Below are positions 40,649-50,323 of a stretch of DNA of 64,000 nucleotides, piece after piece (position 1 is the stretch's first letter; each line of letters begins with the position of its first letter). Under the pieces are notes generated by a model. The model did no database searches and had not been told where the DNA came from. It saw only the letters and a program-made list of their open reading frames with translations. The stretch comes from Bradyrhizobium monzae (GTDB lineage: Bacteria; Pseudomonadota; Alphaproteobacteria; Rhizobiales; Xanthobacteraceae): the NCBI RefSeq assembly GCF_021458635.1, contig NZ_JAIRDQ010000003.1, positions 372,001 through 436,000 of the forward strand, written 5' to 3'. Position numbers and translations under genes: made by a program.

Positions 40649-40963
40649 CAGGGCTCGCCTTGAGTTGGTAGTGCCTGGGTTTGAAGCAAAAGGCCGTCTC
40701 GCACGCGAACGCGGCCGGCGACAGGGACCCGGAACCGTCGGGTCCGGACAATGCCGCTTTTGGCGCTTCACCGCAAGGATTCGGACCGGGCGATCCCCTC
40801 CGCACGCCCCAAATCGGCCAAGAGAGCCCCAAGACGCCGCTAGTATGGCCTTATCGTGACCGGGGGCACCCGTGGTGCTCCCAGGGGCACGGGTGGTGCT
40901 CCCGCTCTCACGCGAACGTGCGCCATATCACCCTTCGGACCCCTTTGGACGCCTGGCGCGCCC
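40649..40963. other. 315-bp intergenic region with a 21-bp tandem repeat
   Basis: No supported gene lies between the TPR gene start and the end of ETF-QO, both on the minus strand. The region should hold the TPR promoter. At 40862-40902 two tandem 21-bp units (GGGGGCACCCGTGGTGCTCCC and AGGGGCACGGGTGGTGCTCCC) match at 18 of 21 positions and can each fold as a hairpin. Confidence 0.7.
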
Positions 40964-42625
40964 TTACATCGCCTCGTAGTTCGGACCGCCACCGCCCTCG
41001 GGGGGAACCCAGGTGATGTTTCCGTTGGGGTCCTTCACGTCACAGGTTTTACAATGTACGCAGTTCTGGGCGTTGATCTGGAAGCGCGGGCCCGAACCTT
41101 CCTCGACCCACTCATAGACGCCGGCCGGGCAATAGCGGTTCGAGGGACCGGCGAAGACGTCGTGCTCGGACATCTTCTGAAGGTTCATGTCGGCCACCCG
41201 GAGGTGGATCGGCTGATCTTCCTCGTGATTGGTGTTGGACAGGAACACCGAGGACAGCTTGTCGAACGAGATCTTGCCGTCCGGCTTCGGATAGTTCCTG
41301 GGCGCGTGGCTCTTGGCCGGATCGAGTGTCGAGCGATCGGGCTTGGCATGTGACTGCGTGCCGAACAGCGAGGTGCCGAATAGTGTGTTGAACCACATGT
41401 CGAAGCCGCCGAGCGCGACACCGACCACGGTGCCGAACTTCGACCACAGCGGCTTGACGTTGCGGACCAGGAATAGATCCTTGCCGACTGATGAGGACCG
41501 CCACGCGTTCTCGTAGTCGAAGATCTCGTCGTTGGCACGATCGGCCGCGAGCGCGGCCGCGACATGTTCCGCGGCGAGCATGCCGGTGCCCGTCGCATTG
41601 TGCACGCCCTTGATGCGGGGCACGTTGACGAAGCCGGCCGCGCAGCCGACCAGCGCGCCGCCGGGGAACGTCAGCTTCGGCACCGACTGGTAGCCGCCCT
41701 CGGTGATGGCCCGCGCGCCGTAAGCAAGGCGTTTGGCGCCTTCGAAGGTGCCGCGGATCGACGGATGCGTCTTGAAGCGCTGGAATTCGTCGAACGGCGA
41801 CAGATACGGATCGTCGTAGTTCAGATGCACGACGAAGCCGACGGCGACGAGATTGTCGTCGTAATGATAGAGGAACGAACCACCGCCGGTCTTCAGGTCG
41901 AGCGGCCAGCCGAACGAATGCTGAATCATGCCCTTCTGGTGCTTGGCAGGATCGATCTGCCAGACTTCCTTGAGGCCGATGCCGAACTTCGCGGGCTCGC
42001 TGTTGGAATCGAGCGCGAACTTGGCGATCAGCTGCTTGGTCAGGCTGCCGCGCGCGCCTTCGGCGAACAGCGTATACTTGCCGAGCAACTCCATGCCGCG
42101 GGTGAAGGAGTCCTTCGGCTTGCCGTCGCGGCCGATGCCCATGTCGCCGGTGGCGATGCCCTTCACCGCGCCCTTTTCGTCATAGAGCACTTCGGCGGCG
42201 GCGAAGCCCGGGTAGATCTCGACGCCGAGCGCCTCGGCCTTGCGCGCCAGCCAGCGACAGACATTGCCGAGCGAGCCGATATAGCAGTGATGGTTGTCCA
42301 TCAGCGGCGGCATGATGAAGTTCGGCAGCTTGATCGCGCCGCCAGCCGTCATCCAGTAGAAGCGGTCATCCTTGACCTGCGTCTTCAGCGGGCAATCGGA
42401 ATCTTCGCGCCAGTCCGGGATCAGCTTGTCGAGCCCGGCCGGATCAATCACGGCGCCGGAGAGAATGTGTGCACCGACCTCGGAGCCCTTCTCCACCACG
42501 ACGACGTTGAGATCGGCATTGATCTGCTTCAGCCGGATCGCCGCAGCCAGGCCCGAGGGGCCGGCGCCGACGATGACGACGTCGAATTCCATGGATTCGC
42601 GCGGGGGAAGTTCTTCGGTGCTCAT
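40964..42625 (-). CDS. etfD: Electron-transfer-flavoprotein:ubiquinone oxidoreductase
   Basis: This 553-residue membrane-associated flavoprotein passes electrons from ETF to ubiquinone during fatty-acid and amino-acid oxidation. It has an N-terminal FAD motif VVIVGAGPSGLAAAIRLKQ, a ubiquinone-binding middle, and a C-terminal 4Fe-4S site with ligands in YCPAGVYEW and NAQNCVHCKTCDVKDPNGNI. Length is normal. A FixC-like protein would be shorter and lack the fused 4Fe-4S domain. It is divergent from the uracil glycosylase gene across 136 bp. Confidence 0.95.
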   Translation of the reverse strand: MSTEELPPRESMEFDVVIVGAGPSGLAAAIRLKQINADLNVVVVEKGSEVGAHILSGAVIDPAGLDKLIPDWREDSDCPLKTQVKDDRFYWMTAGGAIKLPNFIMPPLMDNHHCYIGSLGNVCRWLARKAEALGVEIYPGFAAAEVLYDEKGAVKGIATGDMGIGRDGKPKDSFTRGMELLGKYTLFAEGARGSLTKQLIAKFALDSNSEPAKFGIGLKEVWQIDPAKHQKGMIQHSFGWPLDLKTGGGSFLYHYDDNLVAVGFVVHLNYDDPYLSPFDEFQRFKTHPSIRGTFEGAKRLAYGARAITEGGYQSVPKLTFPGGALVGCAAGFVNVPRIKGVHNATGTGMLAAEHVAAALAADRANDEIFDYENAWRSSSVGKDLFLVRNVKPLWSKFGTVVGVALGGFDMWFNTLFGTSLFGTQSHAKPDRSTLDPAKSHAPRNYPKPDGKISFDKLSSVFLSNTNHEEDQPIHLRVADMNLQKMSEHDVFAGPSNRYCPAGVYEWVEEGSGPRFQINAQNCVHCKTCDVKDPNGNITWVPPEGGGGPNYEAM

Positions 42626-42761
42626 CTGATCTCAGCCCTTGAGACGGTTCCTTGTCGTTTGCGCTCCCTTGTTTCCGATTTTTCCGGGTAGGACAACCAC
42701 GGAAATGCGTTCCGCTGGGATGCAAGGCGCCTTAAGATGAACTAATAGTCTGACTTTCCAA

Positions 42762-43568
42762 ATGATCCCCGAGCCCGCACCCACCGTCCGAGAACTGCTC
42801 GCCTTCTATCTGGAGGCCGGTGTCGATTGCGCGCTCGCGGAGGAACCGGTCGACCGCCTGGCGGAATTAGACGTCCCGCCGCCGGCCCCGCGCGCAGCGC
42901 CGGTCGAAGCACCGCGGCCTGTCGCCGCGCCTGCGGTGATACGTGGCGAGGCCGCACCGGCGCCCGACGTCGCCATCGCCTCGGCCCGCGAGGCTGCGCG
43001 CACCGCGCCAACGCTCGAGGCTTTGCGCGAGCTCATGCAGAACTTCGAGGGCTGCGCGCTCAAGCACACTGCGACGCGGCTGGTCTTCGCTGACGGCAAT
43101 CCGCAGGCGCGCATCATGTTCGTCGGCGAGGCGCCGGGCCGCGACGAGGATATCGAGGGACTTCCGTTCGTCGGGCGCAGCGGCAAGCTGCTCGACCTCA
43201 TGATCGGTGCGATCGGGCTGAACCGCACCACGGCCTACATCACCAACGTCATTCCCTGGCGGCCACCCGGCAACCGCACGCCGACGCCGCAGGAGACGCA
43301 GATCTGCCTGCCCTTCATCCAGCGTCATATCGAATTGGTGAACCCCGACGTGCTGGTGACGCTCGGCAATCCCTCGACGCAGACGCTGCTCTCGACGCGA
43401 GAAGGCATCATGCGGACGCGCGGACGCTGGTTCGACTATGACACCGGCCAGCGCACCATCCGCGCGCTGCCGACCTTCCACCCGGCCTATCTCTTGCGCT
43501 CGCCGTCCTACAAGCGGCTGGCCTGGCAGGATCTGCGCGCGATCGCGAAGCTGCTGGCGGGATCGTAA
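42762..43568 (+). CDS. Uracil-DNA glycosylase, family-4-like without full Fe-S site
   Basis: This 268-residue glycosylase has motif [18 protein letters not shown] (122-138), [12 protein letters not shown] (168-179) and motif [11 protein letters not shown]. Family-4 enzymes bind a 4Fe-4S cluster with four Cys. Here the expected positions read Phe95, Cys98, Trp167 and Cys182, so two ligands are missing and a cluster is unlikely. About 90 N-terminal residues form a helix plus an Ala/Pro-rich linker. I recall a B. diazoefficiens enzyme (Blr0248/BdiUng) described as a separate uracil glycosylase class; this is probably its orthologue. Confidence 0.85.
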   Translation: MIPEPAPTVRELLAFYLEAGVDCALAEEPVDRLAELDVPPPAPRAAPVEAPRPVAAPAVIRGEAAPAPDVAIASAREAARTAPTLEALRELMQNFEGCALKHTATRLVFADGNPQARIMFVGEAPGRDEDIEGLPFVGRSGKLLDLMIGAIGLNRTTAYITNVIPWRPPGNRTPTPQETQICLPFIQRHIELVNPDVLVTLGNPSTQTLLSTREGIMRTRGRWFDYDTGQRTIRALPTFHPAYLLRSPSYKRLAWQDLRAIAKLLAGS

Positions 43569-43613
43569 GGAGCAGCCCACTCCCGCCCCGTCATTGCAAT
43601 GACGACGCCCGCG

Positions 43614-45128
43614 CTAGCCTGGCGTTCCCTTCGGGCGCACGATCGCCCAGCCGATGCGCAACAATCCCTGACGGCCATTGACCAGCCATTCGAAGGCGCG
43701 CGGCACTTCCGGCACGATGCCGGGAAAGCGCGCGAGGATTTCGGGCGGCGGGGTGCCGGCGGTATCGGAGGCGCGCCAGACCACGACGCCGCCGGTATCG
43801 CTGAATTTTGCCTGTGACATCCACGGCGTACGCGCGGGCGCGGCATCGATGAACAGATGCGGCCGCCCGGAGTGCAGCGTGATCAGGCTCGCAAGCTCGG
43901 TTTCACCTGCGACCGCGCGCAGGCGGTGGTTGGTGCGGCGGGCAAAGCTCTCATCGAAGAAGTCCGAGATCGCGCGCGCCGGCATCGATGTCGCGATCTC
44001 GCCGGTGCCGCTCCAGGGCAGGAACAAAACGGCCAGCACGATGCCCGCCGCCGGAGCCACGATGGCCGCTATCCACACCGTGCGCAGCATCCGGGCGCGG
44101 CGCACCGCGATGAGATCGCCGGCCACGACGACCATGGCGAGGCCCGACATGACCAGCACCACGCCGGCACCGCCGACGACGGCATTGAGCCCGAACAGTC
44201 CGGAGATCAGGACAGCTCCGAGCGCGGGCGCGATCGCAAAGAAATAGACGAAATTACGTGCGAGCGGCGCGACCGGCGGGCGGTAGATGATCGGCGCCTC
44301 CTCGCTTTTGCCTGCGAACAGGGGGGTGTTGAGGAAGGTCAGCACTGGAACCGCCACCGCACCGAGCACGAGCCCGCCCAGCAGCCAGGCGGCGTGGATC
44401 GCGCGGCCGCCGAGGTCGGCAATTCGCGGCAGAGCCGGCAGCACAAGGGTCTCGGCGCGCATCAGCCAGACGGCGTAGGGCAGCGCCAGCACGGCGACGA
44501 CGACGACCGCGAACAGCGGATCGAGCGCGCGCAATGTCCGGCGGCCGCCGGCGGTCGAGAGCGCGAAGATGACGAGCAATGCGAGCAGGAAGATCGCGGC
44601 GGGCGTGGTCAGGAGCAAGAGGCCGGCCTCGATCGACCAGGCGAACCAGGCATTGCCGCGGCGCTGGCCGATGATCTGCCAGGAATGCAGCAGCAACAGC
44701 GTCCAGAGCGGCCGCGCCAGCACCAGCGGGCCGAAGTCGAGCGCCGACGAGGAGAAGGCCAGCACCGTCATGGTCAGGAGCACGGCGAGCACCGCCTGCT
44801 GGGTGCCGACCATTGCGCGCGCGAGGTGATAGAGCGCGATGAACGTCGCGATCTCGCAGAGCTCGGCCAGGACATAGACGCCGAACATGTTGCCGCCGGC
44901 GGCACGATAGGCGATATCGGCGAGCCACACCGACAGCGGCGGGCCGAGATCAGTGCCGACCTGGTACTCGCGGCCGAAGGCCAGCAGGGTCGCGAGGCTG
45001 CCGGGCGGGCTGCGATAGAACAGAAGCGCCACCAGCAGCCACATCGCGGCCTGCAACAGCACGGCAATCCAGACGATCAGCCGCGGCCGGGCGCGAATGA
45101 GCTCGATGACCAGGGAGGTAAACCGCAT
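43614..45128 (-). CDS. GT39-like membrane glycosyltransferase
   Basis: This 504-residue protein has about 11 hydrophobic helices and a soluble C-terminal part (about 390-504). The first periplasmic loop contains YQVGTDLGPPLSVWLADIAYRAAG with the Asp typical of the ArnT/dolichyl-mannosyltransferase fold. A YHLARAM and helix pattern follows as in PMT_2/GT39 proteins. It probably transfers a sugar from a polyprenyl-phosphate donor to an envelope acceptor; both are unknown. ATG at 45128 is preferred. It sits between the glycosylase and rnhB genes. Confidence 0.8.
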   Translation of the reverse strand: MRFTSLVIELIRARPRLIVWIAVLLQAAMWLLVALLFYRSPPGSLATLLAFGREYQVGTDLGPPLSVWLADIAYRAAGGNMFGVYVLAELCEIATFIALYHLARAMVGTQQAVLAVLLTMTVLAFSSSALDFGPLVLARPLWTLLLLHSWQIIGQRRGNAWFAWSIEAGLLLLTTPAAIFLLALLVIFALSTAGGRRTLRALDPLFAVVVVAVLALPYAVWLMRAETLVLPALPRIADLGGRAIHAAWLLGGLVLGAVAVPVLTFLNTPLFAGKSEEAPIIYRPPVAPLARNFVYFFAIAPALGAVLISGLFGLNAVVGGAGVVLVMSGLAMVVVAGDLIAVRRARMLRTVWIAAIVAPAAGIVLAVLFLPWSGTGEIATSMPARAISDFFDESFARRTNHRLRAVAGETELASLITLHSGRPHLFIDAAPARTPWMSQAKFSDTGGVVVWRASDTAGTPPPEILARFPGIVPEVPRAFEWLVNGRQGLLRIGWAIVRPKGTPG

Positions 45129-45227
45129 GCAACGCCCGCAAGATGCAGCCAACCCATCCAGCCGGCCCTATTCGCTCACGCCTGTTTTGATAAAGGCCGC
45201 CACGCGTCGTGGCAACGGCAGTCTACG

Positions 45228-45998
45228 CTAGAGGCCTGCTGAGGCATCGATTTCAACTGTGGTCTCCACCTGCACCTCGATCTCGGTGACCGCAAACAGG
45301 TCCCGCGCCGGCTCAACGGTCCAGGGCATGTGCTTGGCACGGGCGGCGGCGACCGGGGCGAAGAAGCTGCGGTGGTGAATCGTGGGGCCGAGGCGATTGA
45401 GCGCGTCGAGATGCTCGGGCACGCCATAGCCCTTGTGCTGCTCGAAACCGTAGCCCGGGCAGTCCTGCGCCAGCGCGCACATCAGCCGGTCGCGCGTCAC
45501 CTTGGCGACGATCGAGGCGGCCGCGATCGACAGCACGATACCGTCGCCGCCGATCACGGCCTCGCAGTCGCAAGCAGTATCGAGCCGGTCGCGGCCGTCG
45601 ACGAAGACGTGCTTCGGCGCTTCGGGCAACGCGACCACCGCACGCTTCAGCGCCCAGAGCGAGGCGCGCAGGATGTTGTCGCGGTCGATCCGGGCCGGTG
45701 AGGCGACGGCGACCGAGACTTGCGCGGTCGCGCAGATCTTGTCGAACAGTTTTTCGCGCTCCTCCGCCGTCAACCGCTTCGAATCGTCGATGCCGCGCGG
45801 AATGCGGTCGGGATCGAGAATCACCGCGGCCGCCACCACGGGCCCTGCCAGCGGCCCACGGCCGGCCTCGTCACAGCCTGCGATCGGCCAGATGCCGCGC
45901 TTGATTAGCACGCGCTCGCGGCGGAAGCTGGCCTTCGCGGGCGCAACCTTCTTTGGCGCGTCGTTGGCTGGTGTCTTGGCGGACCTGTCCCGAATCAT
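45228..45998 (-). CDS. rnhB: Ribonuclease HII
   Basis: This 256-residue RNase HII cuts RNA in RNA-DNA hybrids and starts ribonucleotide excision. The active-site Asp-Glu pair is in [15 protein letters not shown] near 53-67; further Asp residues are in [10 protein letters not shown] and in VTRDRL. The tyrosine motif region and [14 protein letters not shown] are typical. About 45 residues at the N-terminus are basic and extra to the core. ATG at 45998 is chosen over an upstream frame start with no support. It lies 77 bp after the VOC gene on the same strand. Confidence 0.95.
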   Translation of the reverse strand: MIRDRSAKTPANDAPKKVAPAKASFRRERVLIKRGIWPIAGCDEAGRGPLAGPVVAAAVILDPDRIPRGIDDSKRLTAEEREKLFDKICATAQVSVAVASPARIDRDNILRASLWALKRAVVALPEAPKHVFVDGRDRLDTACDCEAVIGGDGIVLSIAAASIVAKVTRDRLMCALAQDCPGYGFEQHKGYGVPEHLDALNRLGPTIHHRSFFAPVAAARAKHMPWTVEPARDLFAVTEIEVQVETTVEIDASAGL

Positions 45999-46075
45999 GG
46001 CCGGGATCGTGCGCAAGCCGACCCGCTTGCGCAACCGGGAACCCGGCGCAATTCCCGTTATTCAGGCGGGTCGCC

Positions 46076-46531
46076 CTACTCCGCCAGATGCACCCGCCGG
46101 TCGTCACCGACCTCGATGCCGGGTGCGACCACGACCTCCCAGGGATGGCCGTCGGGATCGGCAAAATAGCCGGAATAGCCGCCATATTCGGTTTCGTGCG
46201 CGGCCTTCAGCAGCGTCGCGCCCTTGCTAAACGCAAACGCCAGCACCGCATCGACCTCCTCGCGCGTCGCGCAGTTCCAGGCGAGCGTGACGCCGCGGAA
46301 GGTGGTTGGCCTCGGAGCGTCCGGCAGCTTCGCGTCGGCTGCGAGCTGGTCCCAGGGAAACAGGCCGAGCACCGGGCCGCCGGTGTCGAAGAACGCAACG
46401 GCATCGCCCGTCGCTTTCAGCCGGCGCGAAAACCCGAGCGCGTCGTAGAAGGCGATGCCGGCGCGGATGTCACTGACGCCAAGCGTGATCACCGTGAGCC
46501 GTGGTACGGGAGCCGGCAGTTCCTCACTCAT
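46076..46531 (-). CDS. VOC-superfamily (glyoxalase/bleomycin-resistance-like) protein
   Basis: This 151-residue protein has paired beta-alpha-beta-beta-beta units: LTVITLGVSDIRAGIAFYDALGF near the start and YGGYSGYFADPDGHPWEVV near the end. The latter carries the characteristic DPDGHPWE and a metal-type Glu. Metal binding and substrate are not certain. ATG at 46531 is used, with a GTG immediately upstream as the alternative. It is 24 bp after the radical SAM gene on the same strand. Confidence 0.85.
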   Translation of the reverse strand: MSEELPAPVPRLTVITLGVSDIRAGIAFYDALGFSRRLKATGDAVAFFDTGGPVLGLFPWDQLAADAKLPDAPRPTTFRGVTLAWNCATREEVDAVLAFAFSKGATLLKAAHETEYGGYSGYFADPDGHPWEVVVAPGIEVGDDRRVHLAE

Positions 46532-46555
46532 CACACACCTCGTTTGCTCCGCGCC

Positions 46556-47719
46556 CTAGAACAGGCTGAGCTGCTCGCCGTTCTGTTTCGGTCGCGCAAA
46601 ATGATCCACGGTCAGTTTCGCGCGGCGCTTGTTCAGCCCGAGCCGGTCGCAGGCGATCTCGAAGCGGCGGCCGATGGTCCAGGCCATTGGACCCGTACCC
46701 TTCATCCGCTCGCCCCATTTCGCATCGTAGTCGCGGCCGCCGCGCATGTCGCGGATCAGCGTGAAGACGTGGCGATAGCGGTCCGGATAATTCGCCATCA
46801 GCCATTCGCGGAAGAGATCGCGCACCTCGAGCGGCAGCCGCAGCAGCACGTAGGAGGCTTCCTTGACGCCGGCATGCGCGGCGGCATCGAGGATGCGCTC
46901 GATCTCGGAATCGTTCAGCGCGGGGATCACGGGCGCGACCATCACCGTTGTCGGAATGCCGGCCTCCGAGAGCCGCTTCAGCGCCTCCAGCCGCTTCGGC
47001 GGCGTCGAGGCGCGCGGCTCCATGGTGCGCGCGAGTTTCGGGTCGAGCGAGGTCACCGAGATCGCGACCTTGGCGAGGTTGCGCTCGGCCATGCGCGCGA
47101 GAATGTCGATGTCGCGCACGACCAGCGCGGACTTGGTGACGATGCCGACGGGATGGCCGGTGCGTTCCAGCACCTCCAGAATGCCCCGCATGATTTCGCG
47201 CTCGCGTTCGATCGGCTGATAGGGATCGGTGTTGGTGCCGATCGCAATCATCCGCGGCTCGTAGCCGGCGGCCGCGAGCTCCTTCTCGAGCAGCGCCGGC
47301 GCCTCGGGTTTCACGAACAGCTTTGACTCGAAGTCGAGCCCCGGCGACAGGCCGAGATAGGCGTGCGTCGGTCGCGCGAAGCAGTAGACGCACCCATGCT
47401 CGCAACCACGATAGGGATTGATCGAACGATCGAAGCCGATGTCGGGCGAGTCGTTGCGGGTGATCACCTTGCGCGACGTGTCCACCGCAACGCTGGTCTT
47501 GAACGGCGGCAGCTCTTCCAGGCTCTGCCAGCCGTCGTCGAAGGCGACGCGGGCCTCGGCCTCGAACCGGCCGCTGGCGTTGGACTGCGCGCCCCGCCCT
47601 CGCCTGCGCGCGCGGTCGATGGCGACCCCGAGCTCGGGGAAATCAGAAGGCGCACCCGCCGGCTCGGAGGGCGCCGTGACCGGCGGGTGCTTGAGAGCAG
47701 AAGAAGCAGCTGGACTCAT
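46556..47719 (-). CDS. PA0069-family radical SAM protein
   Basis: This 387-residue radical SAM protein has the 4Fe-4S signature RGCEHGCVYCFARPTH (CxxxCxxC) near 107-122. The order of NDSPDIGFDRSINPYRGCEHG, then AIGTNTDPYQPIERE and TTVMVAPVIPALNDSEIE, matches the PA0069/Rv2578c group related to spore photoproduct lyase-like enzymes. The function is unknown; DNA repair is sometimes proposed. The N-terminal about 80 residues are Ala/Arg-rich. ATG at 47719 is used. It is divergent from phosphoketolase across 212 bp. Confidence 0.88.
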   Translation of the reverse strand: MSPAASSALKHPPVTAPSEPAGAPSDFPELGVAIDRARRRGRGAQSNASGRFEAEARVAFDDGWQSLEELPPFKTSVAVDTSRKVITRNDSPDIGFDRSINPYRGCEHGCVYCFARPTHAYLGLSPGLDFESKLFVKPEAPALLEKELAAAGYEPRMIAIGTNTDPYQPIEREREIMRGILEVLERTGHPVGIVTKSALVVRDIDILARMAERNLAKVAISVTSLDPKLARTMEPRASTPPKRLEALKRLSEAGIPTTVMVAPVIPALNDSEIERILDAAAHAGVKEASYVLLRLPLEVRDLFREWLMANYPDRYRHVFTLIRDMRGGRDYDAKWGERMKGTGPMAWTIGRRFEIACDRLGLNKRRAKLTVDHFARPKQNGEQLSLF

Positions 47720-47822
47720 GAAGCCAAGATAGCACGCCAACAGAACAAATCAAGAACAAGAATGAAAAACGCGAAAACAACCCCATGCAAAGTAGAGCTG
47801 CCCAAACTTCGCGCGCTGACCT

Positions 47823-47836
47823 TTGATCTCACGCAA
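47823..47836 (+). promoter_or_regulatory. Candidate FixK2/FNR-type box before phosphoketolase
   Basis: TTGATCTCACGCAA fits the B. japonicum FixK2 consensus TTG(A/C)-N6-(T/G)CAA exactly. With the box centred at 47829.5, activation from -41.5 would place transcription start near 47871, about 60 nt before the phosphoketolase ATG at 47932. The motif is short, so one match can be chance. Confidence 0.5.
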
Positions 47837-47931
47837 CGGTAGAGCCGCCGCAATCCCGTTTGATGATGCCGAAGGATCGATCGCGCGGGAGCGCGGTTGA
47901 TGAGCGTCGCAGGGCGGAGGCCGGCAGGAAC

Positions 47932-50319
47932 ATGACAAATCAACAACAATCGCGCGCCGCGAACAGCGAACTCGATCTCCTCGATCGCTACTGGCGCGCC
48001 GCGAACTACCTCTCCGTCGGGCAAATCTATCTCCTGGACAATCCGCTATTGCGAGAGCCCTTGCGGCCCGAGCACATCAAGCCGCGCCTGCTCGGCCATT
48101 GGGGCACGACGCCCGGCTTGAACTTCATTTATGCCCATCTCAACCGCGTCATCCGCGCGCTGGATCTCAGCGTGCTTTACGTCTGCGGTCCCGGCCATGG
48201 CGGGCCAGGCATGGTCGCCAACACTTATCTGGAAGGCAGCTACAGCGAAATCTATCCAGACATCGCGCGCGATGCGGACGGATTGCGAAAGCTTTTCAGG
48301 CAGTTCTCCTTCCCTGGCGGCATCCCCAGCCATGCGGCGCCGGAAACGCCGGGTTCAATCCACGAAGGCGGCGAGCTCGGCTACGCGCTGGTGCATGCCT
48401 ATGGCGCGGCGTTCGACAATCCCGACCTGATCGTCGCCTGCGTCGTCGGCGACGGCGAGGCCGAGACCGGCCCGCTCGCGGCCTCCTGGCACTCGAACAA
48501 GTTCCTGAACCCCGCCCATGACGGCGCGGTGCTGCCGATCCTCCACCTCAACGGCTACAAAATCGCCAATCCGACCGTGCTCGGGCGGATGCCTGACAGC
48601 GAGATCCGCGATCTCTTCCACGGATTCGGCCACGAACCGCTGTTCGTCGAGGGCGACGATCCCAAATTGATGCACCGGGCCATGGCGGACGCGCTCGACG
48701 TCGCGCTCGCCAGCATCCGCTCGACCCAGCAGCACGCCCGCGACGGACGAAAGAGCATCGAGCGGCCGCGCTCGCCAATGATCGTGCTGCGCAGCCCGAA
48801 GGGCTGGACGGGTCCGAAGGAGGTCGACGGCAAGAAGGTCGAGGGTTTTTGGCGCGCGCATCAGGTTCCCGTTGCGAGCTGCCGTGAGAACCCGGCGCAT
48901 CTGAGGATCCTCGAAGACTGGATGCGCAGCTACGAGCCGGACAAACTGTTCGACGGCAACGGCGCGCTCGTCCCGGAGCTTCAGGCGCTGGCGCCCGAAG
49001 GCATCCGCCGCATGGGCGCCAATCCGCATGCCAATGGCGGGCTTCTCAAGAAGGAACTGAAGCTGCCGGACTTCCGCAGCTTCGCCGTGGAGGTGCCGCA
49101 GCCCGGTGCCGCCACGGGGGAAGCGACGCGTCAGCTCGGCAAATTTTTGCGCGACGTCATCCGGCTCAACGCGCAAGAGCGCAACTTCCGCCTGATGGGC
49201 CCGGACGAGACCGCGTCAAACCGGCTCGACGCTGTGTTCGAAACCACCGAACGCGTCTGGATGGAGCCGATCGAACCTTACGACGTGCATCTCGCGCAGG
49301 ACGGCCGCGTGATGGAGGTGCTGAGCGAGCATCTCTGCCAGGGCTGGCTGGAGGGCTATCTGCTCACCGGACGACACGGTTTCTTCTCCTGCTACGAGGC
49401 CTTCATCCACATCGTGGATTCCATGTTCAACCAGCACGCCAAATGGCTGAAGGTGACGCGACACCTGCCCTGGCGCCGCCCGATCGCCTCGCTGAACTAT
49501 CTCCTGACCTCGCATGTCTGGCGGCAGGACCATAACGGCTTCAGCCATCAGGACCCCGGCTTCGTCGACCTCGTCGCCAACAAGAAGGCCGATATCGTCC
49601 GCATCTACTTCCCGCCGGATGCCAACACCCTGCTGTGGATCGCCGACCACTGCCTGCGCACCTACAATCGCATCAACGTCATCGTCGCCGGCAAGCAGCC
49701 GTCGCCGCAATGGCTATCGATGCAGGAAGCCGCGACGCATTGCGATGCCGGCATCGGCATTTGGGTGTGGGCCGGCAACGAGGAGACCGACCGCGAGCCC
49801 GACGTGGTGATGGCCTGCGCCGGCGACGTCCCGACCCTGGAAACACTCGCCGCCGTCGACCTGCTGCGCAAGGCGCTGCCGGACCTGAGGATCCGCGTCG
49901 TCAATGTCGTCGACCTCATGACGCTGCAGCCGAAGGAGCAGCACCCGCATGGGCTTTCGGATCGCGACTTCGACAGCCTGTTCACATCGGACAAGCCTGT
50001 CATCTTCGCCTATCACGGCTATCCCCATCTGATCCACCGGCTGACCTATAACCGCACCAACCATGCCGGCATGCATGTGCGCGGCTTTGCCGAGGAAGGT
50101 ACCACCACGACGCCGTTCGACATGGTCGTGCTGAACGAGCTCGACCGTTATCATCTCGCGATCGAGGCGATCGAGCGCGTACCGGGGCTCGCAACCAAGG
50201 CCGCACACGTGAAGCAGCAATTCCGCGATGTGCTGATCGAGCATTCGCGTTACGTGCGCGAACATGGCGAGGACATGCCTGTGATCCGCGATTGGGGCTG
50301 GCCGGGCAAGGCGGGCTAA
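47932..50319 (+). CDS. xfp: Phosphoketolase (xylulose-5-P/fructose-6-P)
   Basis: This 795-residue TPP enzyme splits xylulose-5-phosphate or fructose-6-phosphate to acetyl phosphate and a shorter sugar phosphate. Landmarks are [46 protein letters not shown] and [22 protein letters not shown] (TPP site), with the C-terminal GTTTTPFDM. Length matches the family (about 790-800). The ATG at 47932 follows GGAGG/CAGGA. Four bases separate it from ackA, so acetyl phosphate would pass to acetate with ATP gain. Confidence 0.96.
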   Translation: MTNQQQSRAANSELDLLDRYWRAANYLSVGQIYLLDNPLLREPLRPEHIKPRLLGHWGTTPGLNFIYAHLNRVIRALDLSVLYVCGPGHGGPGMVANTYLEGSYSEIYPDIARDADGLRKLFRQFSFPGGIPSHAAPETPGSIHEGGELGYALVHAYGAAFDNPDLIVACVVGDGEAETGPLAASWHSNKFLNPAHDGAVLPILHLNGYKIANPTVLGRMPDSEIRDLFHGFGHEPLFVEGDDPKLMHRAMADALDVALASIRSTQQHARDGRKSIERPRSPMIVLRSPKGWTGPKEVDGKKVEGFWRAHQVPVASCRENPAHLRILEDWMRSYEPDKLFDGNGALVPELQALAPEGIRRMGANPHANGGLLKKELKLPDFRSFAVEVPQPGAATGEATRQLGKFLRDVIRLNAQERNFRLMGPDETASNRLDAVFETTERVWMEPIEPYDVHLAQDGRVMEVLSEHLCQGWLEGYLLTGRHGFFSCYEAFIHIVDSMFNQHAKWLKVTRHLPWRRPIASLNYLLTSHVWRQDHNGFSHQDPGFVDLVANKKADIVRIYFPPDANTLLWIADHCLRTYNRINVIVAGKQPSPQWLSMQEAATHCDAGIGIWVWAGNEETDREPDVVMACAGDVPTLETLAAVDLLRKALPDLRIRVVNVVDLMTLQPKEQHPHGLSDRDFDSLFTSDKPVIFAYHGYPHLIHRLTYNRTNHAGMHVRGFAEEGTTTTPFDMVVLNELDRYHLAIEAIERVPGLATKAAHVKQQFRDVLIEHSRYVREHGEDMPVIRDWGWPGKAG

Positions 50320-50323
50320 CGTC

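Noticed and set aside
40862..40902. Tandem repeat considered as a possible CRISPR or minisatellite array
   Set aside because: Only two adjacent units with no spacers and no cas genes; too short for an array.
44254..45242. Long plus- and minus-strand frames over the GT39 gene
   Set aside because: Low-complexity Arg/Ala-rich or Gln/His-rich shadows; the GT39 frame explains the region.
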